Assembly: GCF_000987955.1 (NCBI RefSeq)
Contig: NZ_LAZU01000017.1
Location: 1-64,000 of the forward strand
From: Paenibacillus sp. DMB20
Lineage (GTDB): Bacteria; Bacillota; Bacilli; Paenibacillales; Paenibacillaceae
DNA length: 64,000 nt
Direction of reading: 5' to 3'
Below the pieces are notes generated by a model, which was not told the DNA's origin, made no database searches, and was given only the letters and a program-made list of their open reading frames with translations. Position numbers and translations under genes: made by a program. Of this stretch, positions 35,874 through 44,779 are shown piece by piece (position 1 is the stretch's first letter; each line of letters starts with the position of its first letter).

Positions 35874-36596
35874 TTGCAGACCGTCAGACAGGCGATGAGA
35901 ATCGTCTCGAAAGAGTTGAAGAATGACAAGCTGCAAATCATATGGACGATATTATTTATGCTCTACATGGGTTTGGTCATTAGTTTTTTTATAAACAGCC
36001 TGTTTGAAGAGAGGTTCTATAATCCCTTCGCCGATTTTTTAATGATTATGTTCGGTTCCATGCTGGGATACAGCTTTTCGAGAAGGTCGTTCAAGTATTT
36101 GAGCGAGGATTCTTACACCCAGGTGCTGTATTATTACCGGAGCATTCCGGTTCCAACGGAAGCCGTCATCGTAAGCCGAGCTATTTTCGGAATCGCCTCC
36201 TTTGCGGTAAACAGCGTCGTATTTTTTGGACTCATTTATTTTATTGCCGCGGATCTTAGGACCGCGCTGAACCTGGCGGCCTACGTTTCCTTCGGGCTTA
36301 CGTGGGTCGGGATTGGGATATTAGTCAACGGATTGTACATTTATTTCGAAAATTTAATCAGCGGAAAAGCGTACTTCTGGATGACCATGCTCCTCCTTGT
36401 CCTCATCGGATTCATTATTTTGGTCTTGTTCCTTATCGGATTAAGATTTAGCCTGTTTTACTATGTTGCGGATGCTTCGAAAAAATGGGAGCTGCTGTCA
36501 CCGGTCATGTGGGGTTCTCTCCTCATCGGCCTGGCCGGTTACGCCGGCATGTGCCGGTTGACTTACAAGCACATGCTGGTAAGAGATCTATCCTGA
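35874..36596 (+). CDS. ABC-type membrane protein of the YtrA-like operon
   Basis: The product is 240 aa from TTG at 35874, with AAGGTGAGGAG just upstream; a GTG at 35835 in the same frame has no RBS. Six membrane helices are predicted (for example IIWTILFMLYMGLVISFFI, FADFLMIMFGSMLGY, LLLVLIGFIILVLFLIGL). It is probably the permease partner of the ATPase encoded at 37049. No ABC-2 motif is strong enough to name the substrate. It is first gene after the operator. Confidence 0.7.
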   Translation: MQTVRQAMRIVSKELKNDKLQIIWTILFMLYMGLVISFFINSLFEERFYNPFADFLMIMFGSMLGYSFSRRSFKYLSEDSYTQVLYYYRSIPVPTEAVIVSRAIFGIASFAVNSVVFFGLIYFIAADLRTALNLAAYVSFGLTWVGIGILVNGLYIYFENLISGKAYFWMTMLLLVLIGFIILVLFLIGLRFSLFYYVADASKKWELLSPVMWGSLLIGLAGYAGMCRLTYKHMLVRDLS

Positions 36597-36651
36597 ACAT
36601 GCAGGGGAGCGACGGCCCATTAAAATATGAAAACGAGGTGAGGTGAAAAAG

Positions 36652-37068
36652 GTGCGAATCCCGATACAAATCAACGAGCACAGCGCGGAACCTTTGTATC
36701 ACCAGATTGAGACGCAGCTCAGATCCTTGATCATCAGCGGACAGATAGGGGAGGGGATGCTTTTGCCGTCCATCAGAGAATTTGCCAGCGGTCTAAATTG
36801 CAGTGTTATAACGGTACGCCGGGTGTATCAGGATTTGGAGAGCGAAGGTCTGCTCCGGACCCGCCAAGGGACAGGCACCTTTGTCGCCGGCGTGGGGGAC
36901 CAAACCCGCGAACGTTTCAAACGGGATACGGTTATCGAAGCGCTGGAAGCCGCGGTTGACACGGGGCTTTCCGTCCATTGCAGCGAGGAAGAGCTGAAAG
37001 CTATTTTTATGGAGATTGTTCGGAAGAAATATCATCAGGGGAAGGAACGTGAATCCGGTGGAAAATAA
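36652..37068 (+). CDS. GntR-family regulator, YtrA subfamily
   Basis: The product is 138 aa from GTG at 36652, with GAGGTGAGGTG seven bases upstream; a GTG at 36643 would lie inside that RBS. It has a winged helix-turn-helix (about 1-75; PLYHQIETQLRSLIISGQIGEGMLLPSIREFASGLNCSVITVRRVYQDLESEGLL) and a short dimerisation tail typical of YtrA. It is the likely repressor acting at 35802-35827. Cell-envelope antibiotics are the usual inducers of YtrA operons; no inducer can be read here. It overlaps the following ATPase gene. Confidence 0.85.
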   Translation: MRIPIQINEHSAEPLYHQIETQLRSLIISGQIGEGMLLPSIREFASGLNCSVITVRRVYQDLESEGLLRTRQGTGTFVAGVGDQTRERFKRDTVIEALEAAVDTGLSVHCSEEELKAIFMEIVRKKYHQGKERESGGK

Positions 37069-37960
37069 CGTGATCGAATTGCGTAACGTTATTAAGCGGA
37101 GACGAACCAAACATGTGGGACCCCTGAATCTGTCGATTCCCGAAGGGTATATCATCGCCCTCGTCGGACCGAACGGATCGGGCAAGAGCACGATGTTGAA
37201 CATGCTGATCCAGACGGTGTTGCCGGATGAAGGCGAGATCGGCTGGTTTGGAAAGCAGTTCCCGAAAGGTCTTCCGCTGGATATCCGAAGACAGATCGGA
37301 TTCGTGCCGGAGCAGCTTAGCTCGGAGGAGAGATACATGACGGCTGACGAAGCCGCATCGTTCCGCTCTCTATGGTACGACAGCTGGGACGGGTACTATT
37401 TTGACGAGCTGATGTCCAAATTCGGCGTTCCCCGTGAGGTCAAGCTGCGCAAGATGTCAAAGGGCGAACGGCGAAAGTTTGAAATCGCCGCAGCCTTGGC
37501 GCCGCGACCGAAACTGCTGCTGCTGGATGAACCTTCCTCGGGCCTTGATCCGTTTGCCTGGAAGCTGATGATGGACCAGCTTCGGGGCTGCATGAAGGAC
37601 GGGAGCACCACGATTATATTGTCCACCCATATCGTGGACGAGATCCGGAGACTGGCCGATTACATTGTTCTGATGCATCACGGAAAGATGCTCGGGATGG
37701 TCGAGAAGGATAGTCTGCTGGATAATTGGAAGGAATGCTGGATTGCGGGCGATGCTTCCGTGGTGAGCGAACTTCCCGGAGTCGTCAGCATGCTGCAGGA
37801 GGGAGCGAACAGCATTTCTTTTGTAACCACGGAATGCCTTGAGGTGGAGCGGATTCTTCACTCGGCGGGAATGAGCTTTTTAAAGACAAGAGGTTTGGAA
37901 TTGGATGAAGTGTTAAGTTTGTGGATTGATGGAAACACGCCTGCCGGCGTACGGCAATAA
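37049..37960 (+). CDS. ABC transporter ATP-binding protein (YtrB-like)
   Basis: The product is 303 aa from GTG at 37049 (GGGGAAGGA upstream). Walker A is GPNGSGKST near residue 37, Walker B LLLLDEPSSGLDP near 155, and the switch His in LSTHIVDEI near 190. The C-loop is unusual: KMSKGERRKFEIAAAL rather than LSGGQ, as often seen in YtrB-type exporters. The C-terminal region (about 220-303) is a regulatory-type extension. The gene overlaps the GntR gene by 20 bp. It probably pairs with the membrane protein encoded at 35874. Confidence 0.82.
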   Translation: MNPVENNVIELRNVIKRRRTKHVGPLNLSIPEGYIIALVGPNGSGKSTMLNMLIQTVLPDEGEIGWFGKQFPKGLPLDIRRQIGFVPEQLSSEERYMTADEAASFRSLWYDSWDGYYFDELMSKFGVPREVKLRKMSKGERRKFEIAAALAPRPKLLLLDEPSSGLDPFAWKLMMDQLRGCMKDGSTTIILSTHIVDEIRRLADYIVLMHHGKMLGMVEKDSLLDNWKECWIAGDASVVSELPGVVSMLQEGANSISFVTTECLEVERILHSAGMSFLKTRGLELDEVLSLWIDGNTPAGVRQ

Positions 37961-37978
37961 GGAGAGGAGACAGGAGAT

Positions 37979-38881
37979 ATGCAGCGATTGCATTTGGAAG
38001 ACGTGGTGAAGATTTACGCGGATAAAACGGCGGTAAATCGGATCTCACTACAGGTGAACGAGGGCGAGATTTACGGCCTGCTCGGAGCGAACGGAGCGGG
38101 AAAGACAACGACGATGCGGATGGTTCTCGGGCTGATCTATCCGGATGAAGGCAATATCCGATATAACGGCAAGCCTTATAACAATGAGCTTCGCCGGATC
38201 ATGGGATACCTTCCGGAGGAACGCGGGCTGTATCCGAAAGTAAAGGTTAGCGAGCAGATCTCATATTTGGCCCAGCTTCGCGGCATGTCCGCAAAGGATG
38301 CGGATAAAAGCCTTCGCTACTGGCTCGACCGGTTTGAGGTTCCGGAATACTACAACAAGAAGATCGAAGAGTTGTCCAAGGGAAATCAGCAGAAGATGGG
38401 ATTCATTGCCGCAGTTGTTCATCGTCCGCAAATCCTGATCCTCGACGAGGCATTCAGCGGCCTTGACCCGGTAAACGTGGAGCTTCTGAAGTCAACGGTA
38501 AAGGATCTGCGGGATCAAGGAACCAGTATCTTGTTCTCGACTCACCGGATGGAGCATGTGGAGGAGCTGTGCAAAAACATTACCATCCTCCACCGTTCCA
38601 ATACGGTGCTCCAAGGCAGCCTAAAGGATATCAAAAGCCGCTATCCGCGTGAAGAAGTGGCTCTCGGTACATCGGGCGAGGTCAAGGGGCTGGAATCCAT
38701 CAACGGCGTAACCAAGGTGGATCGCCTGGAAGACGGCTACTTGATACGGATCAGCAATGTGGATGCAGCGCAGGATATTTTGAATCTGGCGATGTCGCAA
38801 AGCGTGATTCACCGGTTTGAAGTGAAGGAACCGACACTGAATCAAATATTCATTAAGGCGGTGGGTGAATCCAATGAGTAA
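37979..38881 (+). CDS. ABC transporter ATP-binding protein (NatA/YhaQ-like)
   Basis: The 300-aa protein has Walker A GANGAGKTT near residue 38, signature LSKGNQQKMGFIAAV near 130, Walker B ILILDEAFSGLDP near 153 and switch FSTHRMEHVEEL near 185. A C-terminal domain (about 220-300) with repeated short strands is typical of NatA/YhaQ exporters. Its permease partner follows with an 8-bp overlap. NatAB transporters export Na+ or peptides in other Bacillales, but the substrate here is unknown. Confidence 0.87.
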   Translation: MQRLHLEDVVKIYADKTAVNRISLQVNEGEIYGLLGANGAGKTTTMRMVLGLIYPDEGNIRYNGKPYNNELRRIMGYLPEERGLYPKVKVSEQISYLAQLRGMSAKDADKSLRYWLDRFEVPEYYNKKIEELSKGNQQKMGFIAAVVHRPQILILDEAFSGLDPVNVELLKSTVKDLRDQGTSILFSTHRMEHVEELCKNITILHRSNTVLQGSLKDIKSRYPREEVALGTSGEVKGLESINGVTKVDRLEDGYLIRISNVDAAQDILNLAMSQSVIHRFEVKEPTLNQIFIKAVGESNE

Positions 38882-40163
38882 TACATGGACGGTAATCCGG
38901 TTTACGTTTATGAACAAGGTCAGAACCAAATCGTTTATCGTAACGACCTTGATCTTTGCACTTTTGATAACCATTGGCATTAATATCCCGTATTTCATTC
39001 AATTGTTCAGCGGGGATAAAGCGGATGAAGCGACCCGGATCGGTCTCGTATACGGGGAACAGCAGACGATTGCGGAGGACTTGAATAAAACGCTTCCCGA
39101 CATAACCCAAAATTATGAATTTATAAAATATGACGCGTATGATGAAGCCGTTCTGAACAAGGATGTGGCTAAGGGAGACATTGAAGGTTATATCCGGTTT
39201 GAAGCAAAGGAAGAGAGCAAATTCCCGACGGTTGTATACAGCTCGGAAGACGAAACCCTCGACCCTGAGCTCCATTCCGCGCTTCAGGCCGCCCTGCAGG
39301 GACCGAAAACGCGAAGCGTTGTCGAGGGTCTTACATTAACGGACGAACAGATTAACGAAATCAACACGCCGGTTCAGATCGATACCCGCAGTGTTGAAAG
39401 TCAAGGCGCCGGAGGCACGGGTGCTGCCGACAACGATACCAAAGACAATCCTGTCAATTATGTAGTGGTGTATGCGTTGGTGATCCTGTTCTTTATCACG
39501 CTGATGGGAACAGGCAACATGATTGCATCCGAAGTTACAACCGAGAAGAGCTCCCGCATTATGGAAATTTTGATTACGAGCGTATCTCCGCTCAGTCAGA
39601 TGTTCGGCAAAGTTATCGGGATGTTCCTGCTTGGCATCGCCCAGATTGCCACCTTTGGCGTAGTGGTTGTCATCAACCTGATGCTGCCGCACAACATGGA
39701 TGCCTTGTCTTCGCTGAATATCGACCTCAGCGCGATTGACCCGATGCTGCTCGTGTTCGGTATCGTATTCTACATCTTCGGATACTTCCTGTATGCCGTG
39801 CTATATGCTGCTATCGGTTCGATTGTCAGCCGTACCGAGGATCTTGGACAGGCGATTATGCCGCTGACCATGGTTTCGCTCGCTGCCTTCTACATTGCGA
39901 TTTTCAGCCTGAGTGCTCCGAATTCGGCGCTGATGAAGATATCGTCTTATATTCCGTTTATATCACCGACATCCATGATCGTACGGATCGGCTTGGCAAG
40001 CCCGCCGTTGTGGGAGATTATCGTTTCCCTCGCGATTTTGATCGTTTCCATCTTTTTCTTCGGCTGGCTGTCCGCAAAAATCTACCGCACCGGCGTTCTG
40101 ATGTACGGCAAGCGCCCAACCTTCAAAGAGCTGGGTAAAGCGATGAAGGCATACAAAATGTAG
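38874..40163 (+). CDS. ABC-2 type permease (NatB/YhaP-like)
   Basis: The product is 429 aa from the ATG at 38874, overlapping the ATPase stop (a GTG at 38865 is also possible). It has one N-terminal helix (SFIVTTLIFALLITIGINIPY), a long extracellular domain (about 45-180) and five to six C-terminal helices beginning VVVYALVILFFITLMGTGNMIASEV. The segment TTEKSSRIMEILITSVSPLSQMFGKVIGMF is the ABC-2/NatB hallmark. It forms an exporter with the preceding ATPase; a terminator closes the operon. Confidence 0.85.
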   Translation: MSNTWTVIRFTFMNKVRTKSFIVTTLIFALLITIGINIPYFIQLFSGDKADEATRIGLVYGEQQTIAEDLNKTLPDITQNYEFIKYDAYDEAVLNKDVAKGDIEGYIRFEAKEESKFPTVVYSSEDETLDPELHSALQAALQGPKTRSVVEGLTLTDEQINEINTPVQIDTRSVESQGAGGTGAADNDTKDNPVNYVVVYALVILFFITLMGTGNMIASEVTTEKSSRIMEILITSVSPLSQMFGKVIGMFLLGIAQIATFGVVVVINLMLPHNMDALSSLNIDLSAIDPMLLVFGIVFYIFGYFLYAVLYAAIGSIVSRTEDLGQAIMPLTMVSLAAFYIAIFSLSAPNSALMKISSYIPFISPTSMIVRIGLASPPLWEIIVSLAILIVSIFFFGWLSAKIYRTGVLMYGKRPTFKELGKAMKAYKM

Positions 40164-40263
40164 GGTGCTTCCACACAGCTGTTGTGAGTAATGGTTATAA
40201 ATGAGACGGAATTTAGTTTTAGATGAGACTTTTTATATCGTAAAAATAGACTAAAAATGGAAA

Positions 40264-40303
40264 GACCAGCTAAATGAGATCCTTGATTTAGCTGGCCTTT
40301 TTT
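40264..40303 (+). terminator. Terminator of the ABC operon
   Basis: GACCAGCTAAAT and ATTTAGCTGGC pair around a 10-base loop, followed by T6. Confidence 0.85.
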
Positions 40304-40458
40304 CTGTTCAGAACAAAATATGAAAATAAACCTGTTTAATCCTTGTTATTAAACAAGTTAAAAATCATCTTCAAAGGATTTAACACTGATAGGTTTATGC
40401 CTTTTCATTCGTATTACATAGTAGACTTAAATCAACAGCGTAAGGGAGGGCAGCGTTT

Positions 40459-40995
40459 GTGAGAATTACAGAAGCCAACGTTGTACAACAAATTAAAAAA
40501 CGCAATGAAAAAACCATTGCATTCCTTATTCAAACGTACGGGGGCTTGATCTCAGCGATCATTAAACGCCACGTGCATTACAATCAGCAAGAATATGAGG
40601 AATGCTTAGATGATGTGCTGTTAGCCATTTGGCAGCATATCGATGCATTTGACGAAGAGAAGAATACATTCAAGCAGTGGATTGCCGCCATTGCAAAGTA
40701 TCGTGCAATTGACTACCAGCGAAGAATAATCAAAACTCAGCAGAAATTTATAAGCGCTGAAATAACGGATGATATGTACAGAGAACGGCCTCAGTCTCAA
40801 CAACAAGACGTAGCAGAAATGTTAGCCCATCTTTCTTCTACGGATCGGACTATTTTTGAAAAGTATTATTTAGAAGGTGTCTCGACAAGCGAAATGGCAC
40901 AGCAAATGAACGTGAAGGAATCCTGGATACATAACAAGCTCTCACGAGGGCGTAAAAAGCTGAGACAGGTTGTATTTTCTAAAAACGAGGTGTAA
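40459..40995 (+). CDS. ECF-type RNA polymerase sigma factor
   Basis: The 178-aa protein begins at GTG with GGGAGGG upstream. Region 2 (about 20-90) shows LIQTYGGLISAIIKRHVHYNQQEYEECLDDVLLAIWQHIDAFD and FKQWIAAIAKYRAIDYQRR. Region 4 (about 120-175) shows LSSTDRTIFEKYYLEGVSTSEMAQQMNVKESWIHNKLSRGRKKL, a clear helix-turn-helix. It is paired with a membrane DUF4179 gene, the usual anti-sigma partner. The pair is visibly more AT-rich than its neighbours, which may mean separate acquisition. Confidence 0.88.
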   Translation: MRITEANVVQQIKKRNEKTIAFLIQTYGGLISAIIKRHVHYNQQEYEECLDDVLLAIWQHIDAFDEEKNTFKQWIAAIAKYRAIDYQRRIIKTQQKFISAEITDDMYRERPQSQQQDVAEMLAHLSSTDRTIFEKYYLEGVSTSEMAQQMNVKESWIHNKLSRGRKKLRQVVFSKNEV

Positions 40996-40999
40996 ATTC

Positions 41000-42013
41000 A
41001 TGTCCACTTATAAAAAGTTAAACGATATGCAGATTGACGTATCCCAATATGAGGAGGAGCAATTAACCGAACTGGAACAAAAACGGTGGGAAAAACGCGT
41101 AAATACAAAGCTTCACAAACAGAAAAAAAGCAGATCGAAAAAGTGGATCGTGGGTACGGTCGCGGCCTCCGTTTTGGCAATAGGTCTGAGCATTCCTTTT
41201 GGAGGCGTTTCGCTGGCTAAGGTACCTTTTGTAGGAGGACTCATCGAACAGTTCATTGATCAGAATAACCCTCCTAATTATTCAACCTATAAAACAGCTA
41301 TTGGAGAAACGTCTGAGAATAAATACGGCAAGATGACTTTAAATGAAGTGCTGGTCGATACAGACAGTCTCCTCATCAGTTCGACCTTTGAGCCGGCCCA
41401 AGGCATCTCTTTCAACTATCAGACTCATTTATTTCCGACGGTCCTGGTCAATGGTCAAAATCTTACGGTAATCAGGGGAACGCAGTCTATTGAAGTGAAT
41501 GATGATATGTATACCATTTACGGAGATATCAAGCTTAGCGAGCTGCCAACCGAAGGGCCGCTTCAAATCAAACTCACCTATGATACCATAAGCAAGAGTT
41601 TCAAAGATGATGTTGTGATCGAAGATCCATGGGTATTTGACATCAAGGCATCCACGGATCAAATGATGAAAGATACGAAAACCGTTCAATTAGACAAAAC
41701 CATCACACTCCATAACGGAGAAAAAGTGAAGCTTAATAAAATCGTTTCCTCCCCTGTTTCGACCGTACTTTATTATAATCTGACGCGGGGCTCGGAAAAT
41801 ACACACTTCAAACTCGTTTCAGCTACCGGTGAGGAATTGGAGGCTAGAGTAACGTATGCTCACGATAGTGGAGAACCGTCTTACAGCCGTTTTGACCCGG
41901 TTGATTTAGAAAATGGAAAGTTCTCTCTTGTTCCTATCAATAGTGATAACGCGGTAACTGATCGCGAAGTAGTTGATTACAAGGAAGTAGGACCGTCTGT
42001 TCCGATTAAATAA
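41000..42013 (+). CDS. DUF4179-type membrane protein, probable anti-sigma factor
   Basis: The product is 337 aa from the ATG at 41000 (AACGAGGTG upstream), four bases after the sigma gene stop. A charged cytoplasmic N-terminus of about 45 residues is followed by one membrane helix (WIVGTVAASVLAIGLSIPF). The extracellular part opens with the conserved VPFVGGLIEQFID block and a DUF4179 immunoglobulin-like region. The topology and gene order fit sequestration of the upstream sigma factor until an envelope signal arrives. No zinc-binding HxxxCxxC anti-sigma motif is seen. Confidence 0.8.
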   Translation: MSTYKKLNDMQIDVSQYEEEQLTELEQKRWEKRVNTKLHKQKKSRSKKWIVGTVAASVLAIGLSIPFGGVSLAKVPFVGGLIEQFIDQNNPPNYSTYKTAIGETSENKYGKMTLNEVLVDTDSLLISSTFEPAQGISFNYQTHLFPTVLVNGQNLTVIRGTQSIEVNDDMYTIYGDIKLSELPTEGPLQIKLTYDTISKSFKDDVVIEDPWVFDIKASTDQMMKDTKTVQLDKTITLHNGEKVKLNKIVSSPVSTVLYYNLTRGSENTHFKLVSATGEELEARVTYAHDSGEPSYSRFDPVDLENGKFSLVPINSDNAVTDREVVDYKEVGPSVPIK

Positions 42014-42086
42014 TCTTGCAAACGGGGAGTACTTCCTGACAATCCCCCACATGTGAGTAATATATAATTGAGGCTCAGAACAAATG

Positions 42087-42133
42087 GCCTGCCTTATCAA
42101 AAAATTGATTTGGCGGGCTTATTTATTTTCTTT
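42087..42133 (+). terminator. Probable terminator of the sigma/anti-sigma operon
   Basis: GCCTGCC and GGCGGGC pair (one G-T) around 17-20 bases, followed by TTATTTATTTTCTTT. Confidence 0.55.
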
Positions 42134-42219
42134 ACAGGCATCCGAACAATCACGCGCGACCGTGGAAATTCATACTGTAAGCATAATATGGGCGCTTCTG
42201 AGGAGAAGGGGGAGAATTC

Positions 42220-42927
42220 ATGATGCTGCTTGATATGAAACAAGGGGATGTTAATGGGGACGGCGTGGCGGACAATGTATACTTAATCGGCAATAAAGCC
42301 AGTGAAACTGCGGTTTTTGCGGATAACATTACCCTTGTGGTTCAGGATGGACGCACGGGTGAGAACACAATCGTCAACTTCAAAAATAACGCGGGGTATA
42401 ATGCAAGGCTGTTCCTTGGGGATTTTTCCAAGGATAATGTGCCGGATGTGCTCGTAAGCATTGATTCCGGAGGCAGCGGCGGATATGGCTTCTTCTACAT
42501 TTATTCGTTCCGGAGCAATATAGTTCGGACTTTGTTTGACGTAGACCTATATAATAAAGAGTATGTTTTCAGGGTAAATTATGAGGATTTTTACAAAGTA
42601 AGCGTAGGGAGCCCCCGGCTTAATGTGCTTTTTACAATAGACATCAGCTATAAAGGTTATGACTATTTATCGCAGTTTTATGATGAAGGCGGTAAACTGA
42701 AACAACCGATTCAGGGGGAGGTACTTGCGTTAGGCGCGGTATACCCCGTTGTTACCGATCCGAAAAGTTTGAGTTATGATTTGCTGGCAATTCAGCGTAT
42801 TATCGGGACGACGAACGCGGATACGTTAGGTTTTGTCGAAAACTTTTTGACGTGGAACGGGATCCGGTTTGAATCCTCGAGGTTAACGGTGTCTATACCG
42901 GGTACGCCGTTAGCAATTCATTTTTAG
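42220..42927 (+). CDS. VCBS/FG-GAP-repeat-like protein
   Basis: The 235-aa protein carries calcium-loop-like repeats: GDVNGDGVADNVYLIG near residue 10 and GDFSKDNVPDVLVSIDSGGSGGYGFFYIYSF near 65, matching VCBS/FG-GAP repeats. No signal peptide or anchor is visible. Related Bacillales proteins are annotated as spore or surface proteins, but nothing here proves location. GGAGAAGGGGG precedes the ATG. It is next to, but not clearly cotranscribed with, the FGE-like gene. Confidence 0.65.
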   Translation: MMLLDMKQGDVNGDGVADNVYLIGNKASETAVFADNITLVVQDGRTGENTIVNFKNNAGYNARLFLGDFSKDNVPDVLVSIDSGGSGGYGFFYIYSFRSNIVRTLFDVDLYNKEYVFRVNYEDFYKVSVGSPRLNVLFTIDISYKGYDYLSQFYDEGGKLKQPIQGEVLALGAVYPVVTDPKSLSYDLLAIQRIIGTTNADTLGFVENFLTWNGIRFESSRLTVSIPGTPLAIHF

Positions 42928-43022
42928 AGTATCTTAGAGCGATTTTCCTCTGCCATCCTTGCGGATTGTCCGGCAGGTATCGTATTCTTAAAAAAAAGAT
43001 CTGAAATTTTGGAGGCATTCCA

Positions 43023-43988
43023 TTGTACAAACCATCATCCTGCTGCGCAGGCGGAAGAGAACAAATCACATTTCGCGACGAACAGAAAACGCTATCGGAT
43101 GAGGTGAAACTGCCCGGAGCCGATAGACCGTTCGGCAACAACCTGGTAACGATTCCCGGAGGCGCGTTTACGATGGGGACGGATACCAAGGAAGGCTTTC
43201 CCGCGGATGGGGAAGGGCCGGTACGGCAAGTTGAACTGGATTCTTTTCAAATGTCTCCGCATGCGGTGACGAATGCCGAGTTTAGGGCTTTCGTGGATGC
43301 CACGGGATACGTAACGGAAGCGGAACGTTTTGGATGGTCTTTTGTCTTTCATCTGCTGGTCTCGGAAGAAACCAAGGAGAAGGTGGCTGATGTACCGTGG
43401 GAAGTGCCGTGGTGGTTCGTGGTTGAAGGGGCCCATTGGGCGGCTCCGGAGGGACCGGATTCGGATGTCAGAGACCGGTTGGATCACCCTGCCGTTCATA
43501 TTTCCTGGAATGATGCGGCTGCTTATTGCAAATGGGCCGGGGGCCGCCTGCCGACGGAGGCCGAATGGGAGTATGCGGCCCGCGGCGGGCTGGAGCGGAA
43601 GACGTATCCCTGGGGGGACCTGCTGAAGCCGGACGGCGAGCACCGATGCAACATATGGCAGGGGAAGTTCCCGACCCGGAATAGCGCGCTTGACGGGTAC
43701 GTCGGCACGGCGCCGGCGGACGCTTATGAGCCGAACGGATATGGACTTTATAACATGTCGGGAAACGTATGGGAATGGTGCAGCGACTGGTTCAGCCCGG
43801 CATACCACCGCCAAACGGATGCCCGAAACCCGGAATATAAGCAGCCGATCGGCCGGCGCTCCATGCGCGGAGGCTCATACCTGTGCCACCGATCCTATTG
43901 CAACCGGTACAGGGTGGCGGCGCGCAGCTCCAATACGCCGGACAGCTCGACCGGGAACATGGGCTTTCGGATGGCGCGTTCCTTGTAA
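43023..43988 (+). CDS. Formylglycine-generating enzyme (SUMF1/FGE family, aerobic copper type)
   Basis: The 321-aa protein starts at TTG with GGAGG upstream. The FGE-sulfatase domain runs throughout: VTIPGGAFTMGTD, HAVTNAEFRAFVDATGYVTEAERFGWSFVF, HPAVHISWNDAAAYCKWAGGRLPTEAEWEYAARGG and NMSGNVWEWCSDWF. The end SMRGGSYLCHRSYCNRYRVAARS holds the active-site Cys pair that binds copper in SUMF1-type enzymes. The enzyme oxidises a Cys in CxPxR to formylglycine, normally in sulfatases, using O2. No sulfatase is encoded in this window, so the client is elsewhere. The first 20 residues contain an extra Cys-Cys pair. Confidence 0.88.
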   Translation: MYKPSSCCAGGREQITFRDEQKTLSDEVKLPGADRPFGNNLVTIPGGAFTMGTDTKEGFPADGEGPVRQVELDSFQMSPHAVTNAEFRAFVDATGYVTEAERFGWSFVFHLLVSEETKEKVADVPWEVPWWFVVEGAHWAAPEGPDSDVRDRLDHPAVHISWNDAAAYCKWAGGRLPTEAEWEYAARGGLERKTYPWGDLLKPDGEHRCNIWQGKFPTRNSALDGYVGTAPADAYEPNGYGLYNMSGNVWEWCSDWFSPAYHRQTDARNPEYKQPIGRRSMRGGSYLCHRSYCNRYRVAARSSNTPDSSTGNMGFRMARSL

Positions 43989-44016
43989 TCGAAAAAAAGG
44001 CCGCCCACAAAAAGTA

Positions 44017-44051
44017 AACCGACCCGGTGCCTCCTTGGTACCGGGTCGGTT
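44017..44051. terminator. Terminator between convergent genes
   Basis: AACCGACCCGG and CCGGGTCGGTT form an 11-bp perfect stem between the FGE-like gene and the minus-strand glycosylation operon. The T-run is short. Confidence 0.6.
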
Positions 44052-44097
44052 GCATGCTAAAGGGTAAAATTAGAGGACGGCTTGATCGAAGGCACCC

Positions 44098-44442
44098 TTA
44101 TTTCACGATCAAATAGGCTCCGAATATGATCACGGCCATCCCGGCTAGTTTCGTGAGCGTAATCGTCTCGTTAAACAGAAAATAAGCTGGCAAAATGGCC
44201 AGGACGTAAGCAAGGCTCTGCAGCGGATAAGCAACGCTCAGCGGAAGCCGGGATAATACGATAAACCACAGAACCGTCGCAAATCCGTATAGAACGAGGC
44301 CGCTCCAGATATATGCGGAAGACAGCAGCTTGGCCAAGTGAAGTCCTCCGCTGTTCTGTATGCCGAGCTTGAACAAAATTTGCCCGAACACGAGGAGCAC
44401 GATGTTGAGAAACAGGTAGACATAACTAATGATTGCTTTCAC
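44098..44442 (-). CDS. Small EamA/SMR-type membrane protein, possible lipid-sugar flippase subunit
   Basis: The 114-aa protein has four predicted helices in the SMR/EamA fold: an N-terminal FLNIVLLVFGQILFKLGIQN, then VLYGFATVLWFIVLSRLPLSVAYPLQSLAYVLAILPAYFLFNETIT with the typical PLS-x-AYP segment. ArnE/ArnF-like proteins of this size translocate polyprenyl-phosphate sugars. Position as the last gene behind a GT2 and a GT39-like gene makes that role likely here. Its start overlaps the DUF2304 gene by 17 bp. Confidence 0.75.
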   Translation of the reverse strand: MKAIISYVYLFLNIVLLVFGQILFKLGIQNSGGLHLAKLLSSAYIWSGLVLYGFATVLWFIVLSRLPLSVAYPLQSLAYVLAILPAYFLFNETITLTKLAGMAVIIFGAYLIVK

Positions 44443-44779
44443 TGGAGGCAGATTCCCTTTCTTTAAGAATGGTAACTTCCTGAGTCAGACGCAATACTTG
44501 TTGATTCAGCTTCGAAATCACGATCGTCAGGTGAAGGATGAAGACGAAGCAGAATAACAATCCAAAAAGAAAAAGGAGCGCGGGCGCATATTCGATGTTC
44601 AGCCAACCCGCAAGCTTTTCAACCAGCCGCACGTTCATCGAGATGATGAGCTGCAAAATGCCCATCAGAATCCACAGAAGGGAATATTGCTCCTTAAGTT
44701 TTTGGCGCCGGACCAGTTCGAGAATAGTGAGAAGAAATGCAGCGCTGAACAAGATGGATAACGGATAAATATTCATCAT
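44426..44779 (-). CDS. DUF2304 family membrane protein
   Basis: The 117-aa protein has three helices (LSILFSAAFLLTILELV, YSLLWILMGILQLIISM, ALLFLFGLLFCFVFILHLTIVISKL) and a cytoplasmic Gln/Glu-rich tail that looks coiled-coil. DUF2304 proteins are usually encoded next to polyprenyl-phosphate glycosyltransferases, as here. It overlaps the GT2 gene by four bases. The precise role is not established. Confidence 0.8.
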   Translation of the reverse strand: MMNIYPLSILFSAAFLLTILELVRRQKLKEQYSLLWILMGILQLIISMNVRLVEKLAGWLNIEYAPALLFLFGLLFCFVFILHLTIVISKLNQQVLRLTQEVTILKERESASSESNH

